From: Prorocentrum cordatum
Lineage: Eukaryota > Sar > Dinophyceae > Prorocentrales > Prorocentraceae
Length of the DNA stretch: 64,000 nucleotides
Direction of reading: 5' to 3'
Assembly (NCBI GenBank): GCA_963575745.1
Contig: CAUYUJ010019378.1
Coordinates: 62,001-126,000 of the forward strand
The position numbers and the translations under genes were made by a program. Below, one piece after another: positions 42,480 through 53,249 of this stretch (the stretch's first letter is position 1; every line of letters starts with the position of its first letter). The notes under the pieces were generated by a model. The model had not been told where the DNA came from. It was given only the letters and a program-made list of their open reading frames with translations, and searched no databases.

Positions 42480-43560
42480 CGCTTCGCGCATCACCGCCAG
42501 CTTTGTTACGACCACGGCGGGAGCGTCCTCGCGCCATTTTGGCGGCGTCTTAATTCTCGGTGGTCGACAGACTCCCTGGGTTTGCCACTTGCACGTTCCC
42601 GGCGGTCCTTGCAGACTCCCTGGATTGCACGCTCGCCTGGCTTTTCAGACGCCCTGGGCGCAGCCCCCTCCCCGCCGCCTGATCCGCGGCCCCCGCGCGC
42701 GCTCGGGAATTTAGTCGCGGCCGCAGCCCGACCGTGACCGCCCGCCGTCGGCGCTTTCGCCTGCGGCTGTAAAAAAAAAAATATCACCGCCAGCTTCCCC
42801 CTGTCGCGCACTGTTTCTGGCTCCAGCCGCTCAGCCGCTCGGCTTGTGCAGGTCGGCCTCAGAGTCTGGCGCCGCCCTGGCGACTCACTTCGGTTCATCC
42901 GCACGTTCAACGCGCACGGCGGCCTGTTCACTTTTGTTCGGACTGCGGCGCCTAAGTGCGTTTGCTTTGAGAATTTAGTTCATTTTGTTCTGTGCGCGTG
43001 CAACTGCGAGTCTGTCTGCCGAGTCCGGCTGGCGGCAATTTTCTTGCAATTGGCCCCGTACCGTGACCCGGACGCCGCTTCCGCTCCCTGTCCGTTGCCT
43101 CGGAGCCGCCGACCAAAAAAAATATCACCGCCAGCCTTTAGCAGTCGGTTCGCGTGGCTTCGGCCACCCTGGTACCCTCGCGGTTCCATTGGTGCCTATG
43201 CCCCTGCACTCAATTCACTCACAGCTCGCAGACCCTGGCCTTCGACCGCCCTGGCAGCCAGCGCATCTTTGCAGCGCGTTGCATGCGTGCACCCTGGCAG
43301 TGCAGCTCCCCAGCAGTTGCCGTCAGCCTCCTTCCACTCGCCGGCCTGGCCGCCGAGGTGCCGCGTGAGGCTTCGGCCCACCGCTTTAGGTTAATTCGTC
43401 TTTGCGCGGTCCGCTCTGACTGGACACGCCGCTGGCGATCTCGTCGCGGCCGCTGATTAAAATAATCACCGCCAGCCCATGCAACAACTATATTTAGGCG
43501 AGTTGTTTTGATCAGGGACGTGTAGCAATACGCAGTGGAAGAGATCGGGGAGGGCTGTGT
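42480..43560 (+). repeat. Cluster of four TATCACCGCCAGC-terminated repeat units
   Basis: CATCACCGCCAGC at 42,489, TATCACCGCCAGC at 42,782 and 43,123, and AATCACCGCCAGC at 43,464. The last three follow runs of A. Blocks between them share CTCCCTGG, GCCACCCTGG and GCGGCCGC words with the 12-13.5 kb satellite. The block at 42,668-42,794 matches 13,396-13,519 in order. The last unit ends GATCAGGGACGTGTAGCAAT, ACGCAGTGGAA. Confidence 0.55.
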
Positions 43561-43594
43561 GTATAGATGTATATATAGCTCAGAGGGAGGAGGG

Positions 43595-43945
43595 TGAATC
43601 TGATGATGATGACGATGGCGATGGCGATGACGATAAGGATGGTGGTGATAATGATGATAACGATGGCGATGACGATGACGATGGCGATGCTGCTGATGAT
43701 GATGCTGATGGTGGCCGTGACGATGCCGTATCCATTTTGTTGGTGATGGTGATGGTGATGATGATGCTGATAATGATACTGAGACTGGTAATGATGATGC
43801 TGATGACGATGATGTTGCTGTTATTAATCTTGATGATGATAATGCTGATGATGTTGATGCTGATGGTCATGATGATGATGATCTTGCCGATGATGATGAG
43901 GAGGGGGATCAGGAGGAGGAGGGAGAGGATGATGATAAGATGGTA

Positions 43946-43987
<42 letters not shown>

Positions 43988-44225
43988 CTGATGATGATGA
44001 TGAGGATGATGATGATGATGAGGAGGAGGAGGAGGAGGAGGAGGTGGACGAGGAGGAGGAGGAGCCGAGGAAGAGAAGGACGAGTAGGAGGATGAGGACG
44101 AGGACGATAACGATGAGGACAAGGACGGGGAGGAGGAGGAGGAGGAGGAGGAGGAGGAGGAGGAGGAGGAGGAGGAGAAGAAGGAAGACGAGGAGTACGA
44201 GGACGAGGATACGGACGACGCGGAC
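43595..44225 (+). repeat. (GAT)n/(GGA)n satellite
   Basis: GAT triplets grade into GGA/GAC triplets after 44,010, the same polarity and order as the 25.8-27.6 kb array. Confidence 0.9.
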
Positions 44226-44229
44226 GAGG

Positions 44230-45000
44230 ACCCTTTGAACCATCTTGGAGTATTCGCGGATTCTCTTGGGGTCCTCTTGGGGCAATCTCTGTGCTCACGT
44301 GGGACTCGTTTGAGGGGTCTTGGGGTCGTCTTGCAGCGCTTCGGGGGGGTCTTCGGGGCCTTCTTGGAGCTCTCGTGGGGGCCTCGTGGGAGCCCTGGAG
44401 GGAGTCCTGGGGCTATCGTGGAGGGTGTCGGTGAAGCGATAGGGGTCCTAACGTCTGGCCCCCCTTATCTGGGGCCCTCGAAATCGCCCCTTGTGCCCTC
44501 TTTGGGTGCTCTTGGGGCGATCTTGGGCGCTCATGTAGCCGCCGTTGGGGCTTCGTTGGCGCATCTTGGGGCTCGCTTGGGTCATATCAGGGCATCTTCA
44601 GGTCTCTACAAAGCATCGGAAGCGAAACGGCGAGACGGCACACATCATGGATGTGCTTCCTAGGTGTTCGAATGAGTCTGGCTTCTTGGAGGGGTCCCGA
44701 GGGGGCTCCGCCGAGAGCACTTGGAATCGTCGTGTGACCCTCTTGGGGCATCTTGCAGGCATGCTGGAAGTCATATTGAGCCACCGTCGGCTATGTTGAG
44801 CCATCTTGGAGGGCCTTGTTGGAGCCATCTTGGGCGAACGAGGACCCTCTGACACCTCGCGGTACCCCCACCCCCGTCCAGATCCTGGGGGAAGGGGGTA
44901 GGGGGAGGGATGCACTTCTCCTCGAAAGGGGGGAAGGGAAGTGGAAGAGAAACACGCCCTAAAGCACGTCCGCCCAGAGGGCTGGTCTGATTCTGGTCAG
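44230..45000 (+). repeat. Composite repeat: periodic tract, G-rich core, hairpin, tail
   Basis: CTTGGGGTC/CTTGGAGCC words run through 44,235-44,840. Then CCTCTGACACCTCGCGG, the core CCTGGGGGAAGGGGGTAGGG near 44,883, a CTTCTCCTCGAAAGGGGGG hairpin and CCTAAAGCACGTCCGCCCAG. The order matches 15.56-16.23 kb. Confidence 0.65.
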
Positions 45001-45830
45001 AACACATCCCTGGAGAGGTCTGGGGAGCAGCTGTATCAGTACTTGGTTGTCCCCCCATCCGATGCCCCCACACAATGCGGTGACGGACCGCGCGGTGAGG
45101 TCGTTGGAGATTTTGGGGTCACAGCACAGTTTGTCACTGAACCGTTTTGGGACGCCCAAGGTTGTGGGGGTCTTCGGCCCTTGGTAGTATCTAGTGACCT
45201 GGGTTGCAGGTCAGAGGCCTCGTGGGTCCCTGCTGGGATCTCTTGTGTGGCATTCTTGGGGTGTCCTGGGGGCTCTCGGGAGACTCCTCGGGCTTCTTGT
45301 GGGCCTCTTGGGGGTCTGCTGGAGGTCTCAGGGGCCATCCTGGGGTGGATGGCTCGAACTGTCAATTCGCGCCTGCGCCCAGCCCGAGTGCATCTGCAGT
45401 CGAACATTAATCCCCGCGCGCGCATTCACATGGCCGCCCAGTTCCACGGGGGGGGGTATTGCTTTGTTTGTGTTTGCGAGCATAGTCTGGCAACCGCACG
45501 GGCCTCGAGTTCCTCGCGGGTAGGATCGCAGGGATGTGGGCGATGCCCAGTGCGAGGGATGGCCGATCAGCGGGAGTCGAGCAGGGTCGAACATGCAACA
45601 TGCAGGCTTTGCTAGGACATACATAAGAGGAGGTTGAGTTTCCGCTGGGGCTTGGTCGGCCACGGGACGGGACTCGACGGGGTGGGTTGGACTTGATCCC
45701 ACCATATTTTTGTCACGGACATGTTTTCATTGATTCTGGTTTGAGAATGTAATGATGTTCCAGGATGGGATCAAGTCCTCGCCCGCCACAGCCGTGATTT
45801 ATCACTAGGAGTCTAAAGGGAGATGGGGCG
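45001..45830. other. Spacer with one periodic patch at 45,230-45,355
   Basis: No gene is supported. The first 45 bases belong to a dispersed word also at 9,050. Open frames on both strands (up to 224 codons) show no domain. Confidence 0.35.
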
Positions 45831-46450
45831 TCGGGTGCCTCTTGGGGTCCGTCTTGAGGCCTCTTTGGGGGCCGTTTTGGGGCGTCTTGAAGGCTTCTTA
45901 TGGGTGCGTTGGGGCTCCACTGGGGGCCCATTTAGGCCTCCTGGGAGCTTTCTGGGGCAGAAGACTACGATTTTCGGTTCGTGCCCGTCTTGGGGCTGTC
46001 TTTGAGCCCTTGTGAGTCGGTTGGGGCGCCTCTAGGGCCGTCTTGAAGCCCTCCTGGGTCGTCTTGGAGCCCTCCTGAGGGCCTCTTGGGCCGTCTTGGG
46101 GCGTTCTTAGGGGCCTGGGGGGCCATCTTGGAGCGTCGGAAGCTGAGTGGGTCGAGAACCCTAAACACATTGAATCAACCGATAGGAAATTCATTGGTTT
46201 GGCTTCTGGGCCCCTTTGAGAAGGCCCTTGTGGCTTTCTTGGGGCGCGTCGAAGGCTGCTTGGGCCGACAGGAGGCCGTCGTAGACGTCTTGGGCCGATT
46301 GTTCGGCAATTCGAGGCCCTCTTGGGCCGTCTGGGCGGCCTCTCGGGGCCCTCTGGGCCCGTCTTGGGGCCCTCTTGGGCCCGAACAAGTCACGCGAAAA
46401 GATGCCCCGGGCACCAGAAGGCACCTGGCAAGCCCCAAGAGAGTTGGCAA
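45830..46450 (+). repeat. CTTGGGGCC periodic tract, clearest 10-11 bp spacing
   Basis: In 46,030-46,115 successive units CGTCTTGAAGC, CCTCCTGGGT, CGTCTTGGAGC, CCTCCTGAGGG, CCTCTTGGGC and CGTCTTGGGGC measure 11, 10, 11, 11, 10 and 11 bases. Confidence 0.7.
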
Positions 46451-47042
46451 TTTTGGGTCGGGGCCCCTTCAAGACTTTCAGGATTGAGGACTGAGACTCC
46501 ACGGGATCGAACATGGGACCTGAGAACATTCCAACACGCACCTCGAGGGCACGGTGGTGGATAATCATTGGCCACCATGGTCACATCATCATGGCGGCGC
46601 TAATCATCATGATATTGACCGCGTGATCGACTGCCATGGCGGTCTCTCGCAATAAAATCATCACTGGTCAAATGCCGAGAGCGTGAGCGCGTCAACCTGC
46701 CCCAGCTGCCCCGCGCAAAGCCCATCTGAACATCAAGGAACTTCACCCCCACCGCAGTTTGGCCCCGCGTATGATTCAGAAACCTCCCCCTGAAAAGCTG
46801 GCCCAGCGTTTCTTAACCAACTTGCCGGAAAGCTGGCTCAGTTTCTCAAGGGAATTGGTAGCCTTGGATCCTAGAAATGAGTCATGCACGCTCCTGGCTC
46901 CAAAAGCTGGCTCGGCGTGTCCTTAAGACACTTCTGAAAAGCTGGCCCAGCTTTCTGAATGGATAATTGTCTTAATCCTATGTCTGACTGTAGTCCTGCA
47001 CAGCGAGAGGCGCTCACTTGTGGACGCAGGCGCACTAGTGTC
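46451..47042. other. Spacer with AAAGCTGGCYCAGC repeats
   Basis: AAAGCTGGC(C/T)CAGC-like words occur near 46,793, 46,828, 46,908 and 46,937. No gene is seen. Confidence 0.4.
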
Positions 47043-47243
47043 GGGGGAGCGTAAGACCCGGGTTTGCCAGGACTCGGGTTCGCCATCGTTTTTTGACGAC
47101 CGCGCCTCGGATTTTGACGAGGAGGAGTTTCGTGGGATGTCTGCAGCGGGAGGCCTCGTCAAAATGCAGGCTCGGCCTCGTCATTTTTTTGACGACCTCG
47201 TCTGGGATTTCCGAGTCCCCTGTACCCAGGTCTTACGTCCCCC
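47043..47243. mobile_element. 201-bp hairpin MITE
   Basis: The left end is GGGGGAGCGTAAGACCCGGG, then GGACTCGGG. The right end, reverse-complemented, is GGGGGACGTAAGACCTGGGT, then GGGACTCGG. Nested inverted words GTCAAAATG and TTTTGACGA fill the middle. TAGTG occurs just outside both ends but not adjacent to them, so the target duplication is uncertain. Confidence 0.55.
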
Positions 47244-47399
47244 TGATAGTGGAGAATCGAGGGGAGGCGAGCCTTTCTCAGAAAAGGGGGCGGGGCTTCT
47301 CGGATGCCCTCGTGCCTCCTCCGAGAGGCCCCCCGTGAGCCTCCTCCGACGCCGCAGGCGGCCTCCCCAGAGGGCGCGAGGCCATCCCAGCCCAGTCCT

Positions 47400-47881
47400 C
47401 AGGGACGGAGGGCGGGACGGAGAGAGGGAGGGAGGGAGGGGAGGAGGATGAGGAGGAGGCGGAGGAGGAGGAGGAGAAGGAGAAGGAGGAGGAAAAGGAG
47501 GAGGAGGAGGAGGAGGAGGAGGAGCTGGAGGAGGAGGAGGAGGAGGAGGAGGAGGAGGAGGAGGAGGAGAGGAGGAGGAGGAGGAGGAGGATGGAGGAGG
47601 GAATGCGAGGAGGAGGAGGGAGGAGGAGGAGGAGGAGGAGGAGGAGGAGGAGGAGGAGGGAGTGAGGAGGAGGAGGAGGAGGAGGAGGAGCGAGGGCTTC
47701 TGAGAAGCCCCCGCCGCCTTCTGCACAACAGGCCCGCCCTCTCGCGGCTCCCCTTTGCCCCTCCCTCTCCCCCATCCTTCTCCCCTGGGGGCGGGGGAGG
47801 AGGAGGAGAAAGCGGAGGGGGGAGGGGGGAGGAGGAGGAGGAGGAGGAGGAGAAAGCGGAGGGGGGAGGGATGATGATGAT

Positions 47882-47912
<31 letters not shown>

Positions 47913-47965
47913 AGGAGGAGGAGGAGGAGGAGGTGGAGGAGGAGGTGGAGGAGGAGGGGTGGGTG
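47400..47965 (+). repeat. (GGA)n purine array
   Basis: GGA triplets, with a non-repetitive insert at about 47,695-47,790. The 338- and 422-codon minus-strand frames are repeat translations. Confidence 0.85.
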
Positions 47966-48338
47966 ACAAAGGGCGGGAGGTGGGGAGGAAGGGAAGAAGG
48001 GAGGAGGGGAGGAAGCAAGGACCCCCCCTAAGTGCGCCACGCCAAGTAGGAGCTGGACGGATCCCCCCTTGAAGGGCCGCGGTTCCGCAGCCGGGCTCGC
48101 CTGCAGGAGCGCTCCTTGCGCGCACGCGGGGCGGCATTGGCGGCCGCTCGTCCGCTGCCCCCGCTCCTTCGGCAACCGCTCCCCCCTCGTTCTGGGCCCG
48201 TTTCGATTCCTCCGACTCGATTCGGTCCGACTTCGATGGATTGCGATTCCGATTCGATTCGACGCGGGATGCCGATCTGGGCCCCGATGTCTGGGCTTTT
48301 TCCTGCGCGTTTCTTCGGCAACCGCTCCCCCCGCCGTG

Positions 48339-48476
48339 GAGGTGTCCAGGCACATTTTCTCGCTGGTGCACGTCAAGAGCACCTCCAAGTCCAACCGGCA
48401 GCCCTTCGCGGACACCTCGCTGGACTCGGCGCAGCTGGCGTCCCTTCAAAGGATCATGCCCAAGAGCTTCTGCCGC
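48339..48476 (+). CDS. Possible isolated exon
   Basis: The frame reads EVSRHIFSLVHVKSTSKSNR and then QPFADTSLDSAQLASLQRIM, with GC-rich third positions and ordinary composition, unlike the flanking low-complexity frames. An AG precedes the reading at 48,340-48,341. The 3' limit is unclear. No family is recognised and no second exon was found. Confidence 0.25.
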
Positions 48477-49096
48477 GCCCCAAGACTGCCCCTCTTCGCC
48501 CGACCTTGTCCGTGTTCGCGACTCTCTGGCTTGTCAAGGGAAGGGCTGCTGGAGGAAAGTGGGCAGGGGACTGGCAGGACCGCCAGGTCTAACGATCACG
48601 CCGATAAGCGTAAGTGTCAATGCAATTTCTGGGGGCCCACGCTACCTGAAGGAGTGTCGGTTGGATGTCGATCATGCCCCTCAGTGCCCTCCGCGGGCGC
48701 CAGTACCTTGCAGGCTCCCTGCGTCGCTAAGGTGGCGCAGCTGACTCCCGACGCCTCCACGATGACACGCTCGACAGGCTACAACCCGAAGGTCCTTCCT
48801 ACGGCAATCCAGCCATGCTCATCGCCCACCCGCGGAAAGCCTGGGCTCCTTGGGGGCCTCTACTGGAGGAACGCCCCCCCCCCCCCCCCCGGGATGCCCC
48901 ATCCCCTCCGACGCCGCTCACTTTCTTTTGCGTTGTCTCCCTCTTCGTGCGTGCCTGGCTGTGCTTGAACAGCTCGTGTCCAGTGCCGGTCGCCGTTCGG
49001 CCGCATCAAGCATCTCTTTCTCCCTCTTTCCCTCCCTCGCGCTCTCTCCCTCTCGCACCTATCCTCTCGTTTCGCACGCGGCACGCTCGCTCATCC

Positions 49097-49215
49097 TTCA
49101 GGCCACGGCTCGGTGCACGTGCTTGCCTGTCGCAGGTCGGCGCTCGCGTGGTGCCCCCGGTCTGCCTGGCGACCTTCCGATTCGCACAGCGGTCGAGAGG
49201 CCGAGTCGGGTGACG
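49097..49215 (+). repeat. CAGGCCACGGCTC...GTTGCAGGTCGG dispersed repeat, copy 1
   Basis: It shares CAGGCCACGG, then after about 25 bases GCAGGTCGG, then GTCTGCCTGGCG with 62,512-62,590 and 62,702-62,775. Confidence 0.55.
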
Positions 49216-49286
49216 CCTTGTGGCCGCGCTCAAAAATGCTCGCGGCGTGGGCCCCAGGAGCTCTCGAACCCTCCCCCCGTGGCTGG

Positions 49287-49745
49287 ATAGGAGGAGGAGG
49301 AGGAGGCGGAGGAGGAGGCGGAGGAGGAGGAGGAGGAGGGAATGCGAGGAGGAGGAGGAGGAGGAGGAGGAGGAGGAGGTACAGGAGGAGGAGGGGGAGG
49401 TGGACGAGAGAGCGGGCCGCCTCGGCTCCTCTCCCGTGGCCGCCGCGAGATCCGCGGGGCGCTCCTCTCTCGGGGCACTGCCCGGCCGACGGCTGCAGCA
49501 GGGGCGTGTCGCCCAGGACGGGCGGCGCCTCGGGCACCGCGGGCGGTGCGTGGACGGAGGCGGCCATGCATTCGATGGGCCCCTTCCCATGATGGGCTTG
49601 ATTTCCACCACCACCACCACCACAGGTTGCAGGGAGGAAGCAGGAGGAGGAGGAGGAGGAGGAGGAGGAGGAGGAGGAGGAGGAGGAGGACTAGGAGGAG
49701 GACTAGGAGGAGGAGCAGGAGGAGGAGGAGGAGGAGGAGGAGGGC
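49287..49745 (+). repeat. Two (GGA)n tracts (49,287-49,395 and 49,638-49,745)
   Basis: Purine triplets separated by about 240 bases of GC-rich sequence containing CACCACCACCACCACC at 49,605-49,622. Confidence 0.8.
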
Positions 49746-50104
49746 TCCCTCCCCCTCCAAGTTATGGTGGTGGTGGCGGAAACCAGGCCCAGCATCCCAC
49801 GGTCAGGCGCCGCACGAGCAGCTCACACCACTCCCGGCAGGGGCAGCTAGCCCAGGGGGGGCACTGCGGCAGGATCGCGTCGCGTCGGCGAGGCGGCGAC
49901 CCCGCCGCAGGCGTGCGGGGTTGAACACCTCCATCGGGTATAGCCAGGACCCCAGGTAAGGGGACCTGGTGAGTGGTAGGTCCCCAGAGCTTTTGAATTT
50001 GCCAGAATCACTCATAAAGGTCTGCCGTAGCTGTTTTTTTTGTCGGGTGACGGCAGTTCCAGTTAGTGGAACGGGGCCTGGGGGGGCGCCCCAAAGTACG
50101 CATC
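49746..50104. other. Insertion-site flank of the LTR element, no gene seen
   Basis: It contains a short hairpin (CCAGGTAAGGGGACCTGG, 49,950s) and no protein-like frame. Confidence 0.35.
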
Positions 50105-50109
50105 ACTAA
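50105..50109. repeat. Target-site duplication ACTAA (left)
   Basis: Five bases before the 5' LTR, repeated at 59,159-59,163. Confidence 0.6.
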
Positions 50110-50365
50110 TGTGAAAGTCAGATTAGCAAGGATGTGAGTTATAGGATGAGGTTTAGAATTATCTATGTTGTTGCTCTCACTCGCTCATGCTTGCGCTCTC
50201 TTGTTTATTATTGCCATTTGTGGCTTGAACCCGCCCAGTTGAGGCGGGAGGGTGGACGCACCTATCGAACGCAGAGTTTGATCCGGTATAAGATATCATA
50301 TCATCTGCCTGTCTTCTACTTGCATCAAGAGGTTGTGGGTGGAGAGATTTGGATCATGATTTACA
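50110..50365 (+). repeat. 5' LTR
   Basis: It begins TGTGAAAGTC and ends TTTACA. It contains GGCTTGAACCCGCCCAGT and a GGTATAAGATATC stretch near 50,285 that could serve as a TATA-like promoter element. Confidence 0.9.
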
Positions 50366-50366
50366 C

Positions 50367-50378
50367 TGGTAGCAGAGC
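50367..50378 (+). promoter_or_regulatory. Primer-binding site, initiator-Met-tRNA type
   Basis: TGGTAGCAGAGC starts two bases after the 5' LTR. It differs by one base from the TGGTATCAGAGC used by many copia elements, which pairs with the 3' end of initiator methionine tRNA. Confidence 0.75.
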
Positions 50379-50640
50379 TGAATCAGTCCACGGTACGAGG
50401 ATTACATACAGAGTGGCCTTGCAGACAGATATGCTGGCGCTCTATTACATCCTCGCGGTGCTTAACCACTGCGCTCATCAACAGATCACGGTGATCGACA
50501 AAACGTTCGAAATCATTACCTACAACAGCTTGGACGGCTATCGAGATATCAACAACATCCCGGGCGAGCAGCATAACTACAGCAACGATCGGGACAGCTA
50601 CTACATCGGTAACAAAATCAATAACAACACAGTCATCCAG

Positions 50641-52600
50641 ATGACGTCCAGGCAGCAGCAGCAGTTCAATGATGGCCCCCTCTTCGTGGACAAAGAGGGC
50701 GTGGTACACTACAACGGCGACCCATCCCACGGAGAGGAGTTCGAGGAGCGTGCGATACTCGGCTACCACGCGAGCGAGGAGAATATCAAGAAGATCTATG
50801 CGATCAAGCTCAAGAATTCTCTGAATGGACGAGCGTGGACACTCACACGAAATAAGGTTGAGATCAGTACGCAAGCAGTTTTGGACGAAGCAGGTAATGA
50901 CCCACCTGCTGCAGTCAAACTGGTGGTAACTACAGTACGACAAGCGTGCGAAAGGATCGCCGCACTACAGAAGCAGCAAGCGTTCGAGGAGTATTTCTTC
51001 CGAGGTTTTCGCAATCGAACGGGGTCTGTGCAGGACTACATATCGAGACGAGAGACGGAGTACGAGCGGCTCAAGTCACTTTCAACGAACACGACAGTCA
51101 GCGAGGACTTGCGGACATACTTTCTACTGAAACTAGCGAACATCAGCATGCAAGAACACAAGGCAATCCCTGGCCAATGCAGCAACGAATGCATCTGGGA
51201 CGACGTGACGGCGGCCATGCTGATACAGCTGGACAGCACAGGCCGAGACGATCGTGGACATGGACGATACGGAGCCTACCGGGTGGACTACGACGACGAA
51301 GAGGAAGAAGCTCTACTCGGAGATGAACGTCCACCGTGCGATGAAGACGTTTTCCCGAGTGATGAGGATTACGACGCACTTGCAGCGGACATTGACGAGT
51401 TCGAGGGAGTGATTGATGACGTAGACCCGGGCGAGATCAGCCAGGAGGAGTGCGACACCCTGGCGACGGAGGCTCAACGTCTTGGCTGGCAAGCTGGACG
51501 GCGCAACCACAAGCCCAACTACAAGCAGGCCCGGGAGCGGCTTGCTCAGAGCAAGTCGAATAGAGGCTGGAAGGCCAACATCAACAAGGAGGGCTCCATC
51601 AAGATGGACAGCAAAGAGGCTGAGGATAAGCTGAAGCAGATCAAGGCGCGCACGATGTGCAACGCGTGCCACAAGAAGGGCCACTGGAAGGGTGATCCCG
51701 AGTGCGATAAGACAAGGTCACCAGCGAGTGGATCCAGTACGATACATCGTGGAGGACGAGGAGGCGGACGTGGAGGACGAGGCTTTCACGGACGACCTGG
51801 AGGTTTTCTACGACGAGCTGGATTCGCAATGGCGACCGCGGTCAAGCTGCTGATGGCGGACAGCTCGATGGACATGACCGCCATGCAGATTGTCAGCGAC
51901 CAGCTGGCAAGCATAGACGTGGCGATGGAGGAGATCACGAGTCCGACGAAGGTAAGAATCGACACCGAGGAGCAGATCGTGAACACCTACGCGGTATCAG
52001 CAGCAGGGGACCAGCCGAACTTCCAAGGGAGGATCGACCAGGCACACGAACCATACCCAGTACCTGGAGGGCATCAAACACAGGAATCTGACGACCCCCC
52101 GAGCGCTCCAGCGAGCTCAACGAGCAGACCTACACCAGGGACGTGGCCGAGGACGGATCCCAGCAGACCAAATACAGACTACCTAGAAGATGACAACACA
52201 GAGACCGACCTACAAAATATACGAGAACGTGCAGAGCAGATCGCAGCATTGTGGATAAGCTGTGAGAACATGGAAGCGGCCTACAGGGACTATATGGGTT
52301 TCTGTTTGGACTGGGCCTTACATCGCTTCCAGCAGCTCATGCACATCACCATGGAGATGGCACCGAACGGTCTCAGGAATATGGCCTACGATCTATGCCA
52401 AGCAGCCTGGGACATGACCTCGGAGCTTCGTGACATCGTAAGGAGTACTTGCGAGCGCCTACCGATTGGAGTACGACCGACATGGTTGTGGACGCAACGT
52501 CGAGCTGGAACCAACTACGCTCCAGAGGGAATTGGGCGGCAGCAACCTTGCGAGGAGCTGGGGGAAGTTGAAGCCTACGCAGTGCGAAAAAGGACCTATT
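50641..52600 (+). pseudogene. gag: gag: capsid-like region and zinc knuckle
   Basis: The open frame runs from inside the LTR to 52,737, but the likely start is ATG at 50,641 (MTSRQQQQFNDGPLFVDKEG), just before the GVVHYNGDPSHGEEFEERA stretch that resembles the start of dinoflagellate copia capsid regions. A helical capsid region follows (to about 51,250), then an acidic linker (residues around DDEEEEALLGDE). The zinc knuckle CNACHKKGHWKGDPEC lies at 51,658-51,705, a CX2CX4HX6C arrangement, longer by two residues before the last Cys than the retroviral knuckle. A Gly/Arg-rich basic patch comes next. Gag packages element RNA into particles. Near 52,440-52,600 coding passes to the next phase, where the protease is read. 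That shift may be programmed or a mutation. Confidence 0.8.
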
Positions 52601-52602
52601 CC

Positions 52603-53074
52603 AGATGGACATGCTGTAGTGGACACTGCGTGCCTACGTGGATGTGGAGGTTCAATATCATTGGAGGGCTACACAGAGGACGGCAGAGTCATCACGCGGA
52701 TGAGAGGATCATCCATGCGCTCCCGAGGCGCGAATGATAGCGCCCCGGTCACGGCAGAAGGGGAACAAGAGGTGACGGCGGGACTTGCTGGAGCTGACGT
52801 GAACCCACGCTTCCAGAGGTTGCCGAAGTCAAAGGCGCCAATACTGCTGAGCATCTACCAGCTGGAGGAGCTCGACACAGTGATATACATCAAGGATCAG
52901 AAGGCGGACTTCAAGGCGATCAACAAGTACGGAGTGCCTCTCAACAAAACGGAGAAGGGACACCTGACGTTCTCGCTCAAGGAGTGGCCGAAGAAAGAGA
53001 CGACAAATATCGAGCCATCAGTAATGTCCGACGAGATCGACATCTGGAGTGCGGAGGTCCAGGAGATCGATTAG
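52603..53074 (+). pseudogene. Aspartic protease
   Basis: In the phase after gag, DGHAVVDTACLRGCGGSISL carries the active-site Asp at 52,622-52,624. The usual DTG or DSG is DTA here. Further on, APILLSIYQLEELDTVIYIK and YGVPLNKTEKGHLTFSL match the C-terminal part of copia-type proteases. The middle, including the flap, appears shortened. The enzyme would cleave the Gag-Pol precursor. The frame stops at TAG 53,072-53,074, but reading continues in the same phase for about 55 more codons (QRKQIETWEKEIQDKLDKCQ), so the stop is a mutation inside a linker. Confidence 0.75.
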
Positions 53075-53249
53075 GGCATCCTACGGCGGAAGCAGAGGAA
53101 GCAGATCGAGACGTGGGAGAAGGAGATTCAGGACAAGCTGGACAAGTGCCAGCAGATCATGGACACGCTGAAGGCAGACCCAGGAGGAAGCGGCCCATCA
53201 TCTGCAAACTCTACGCAGGTGGCACGGCAGCCACATCAGAAGCTCAGCA

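Larger units (their letters stand above)
47966..49290. other. GC-rich spacer with a possible exon and one dispersed repeat copy
   Basis: Apart from the possible exon at 48,339-48,476 and the repeat at 49,097-49,215, nothing recognisable is present. Open frames of 130-300 codons lack domains. Confidence 0.3.

Noticed and set aside
50134-50640. Gag starting inside the 5' LTR at 50,134
   Set aside because: The frame is open through the LTR and leader by chance; translation must start after the primer-binding site, and the 3' LTR copy of the same frame stops without any gag.
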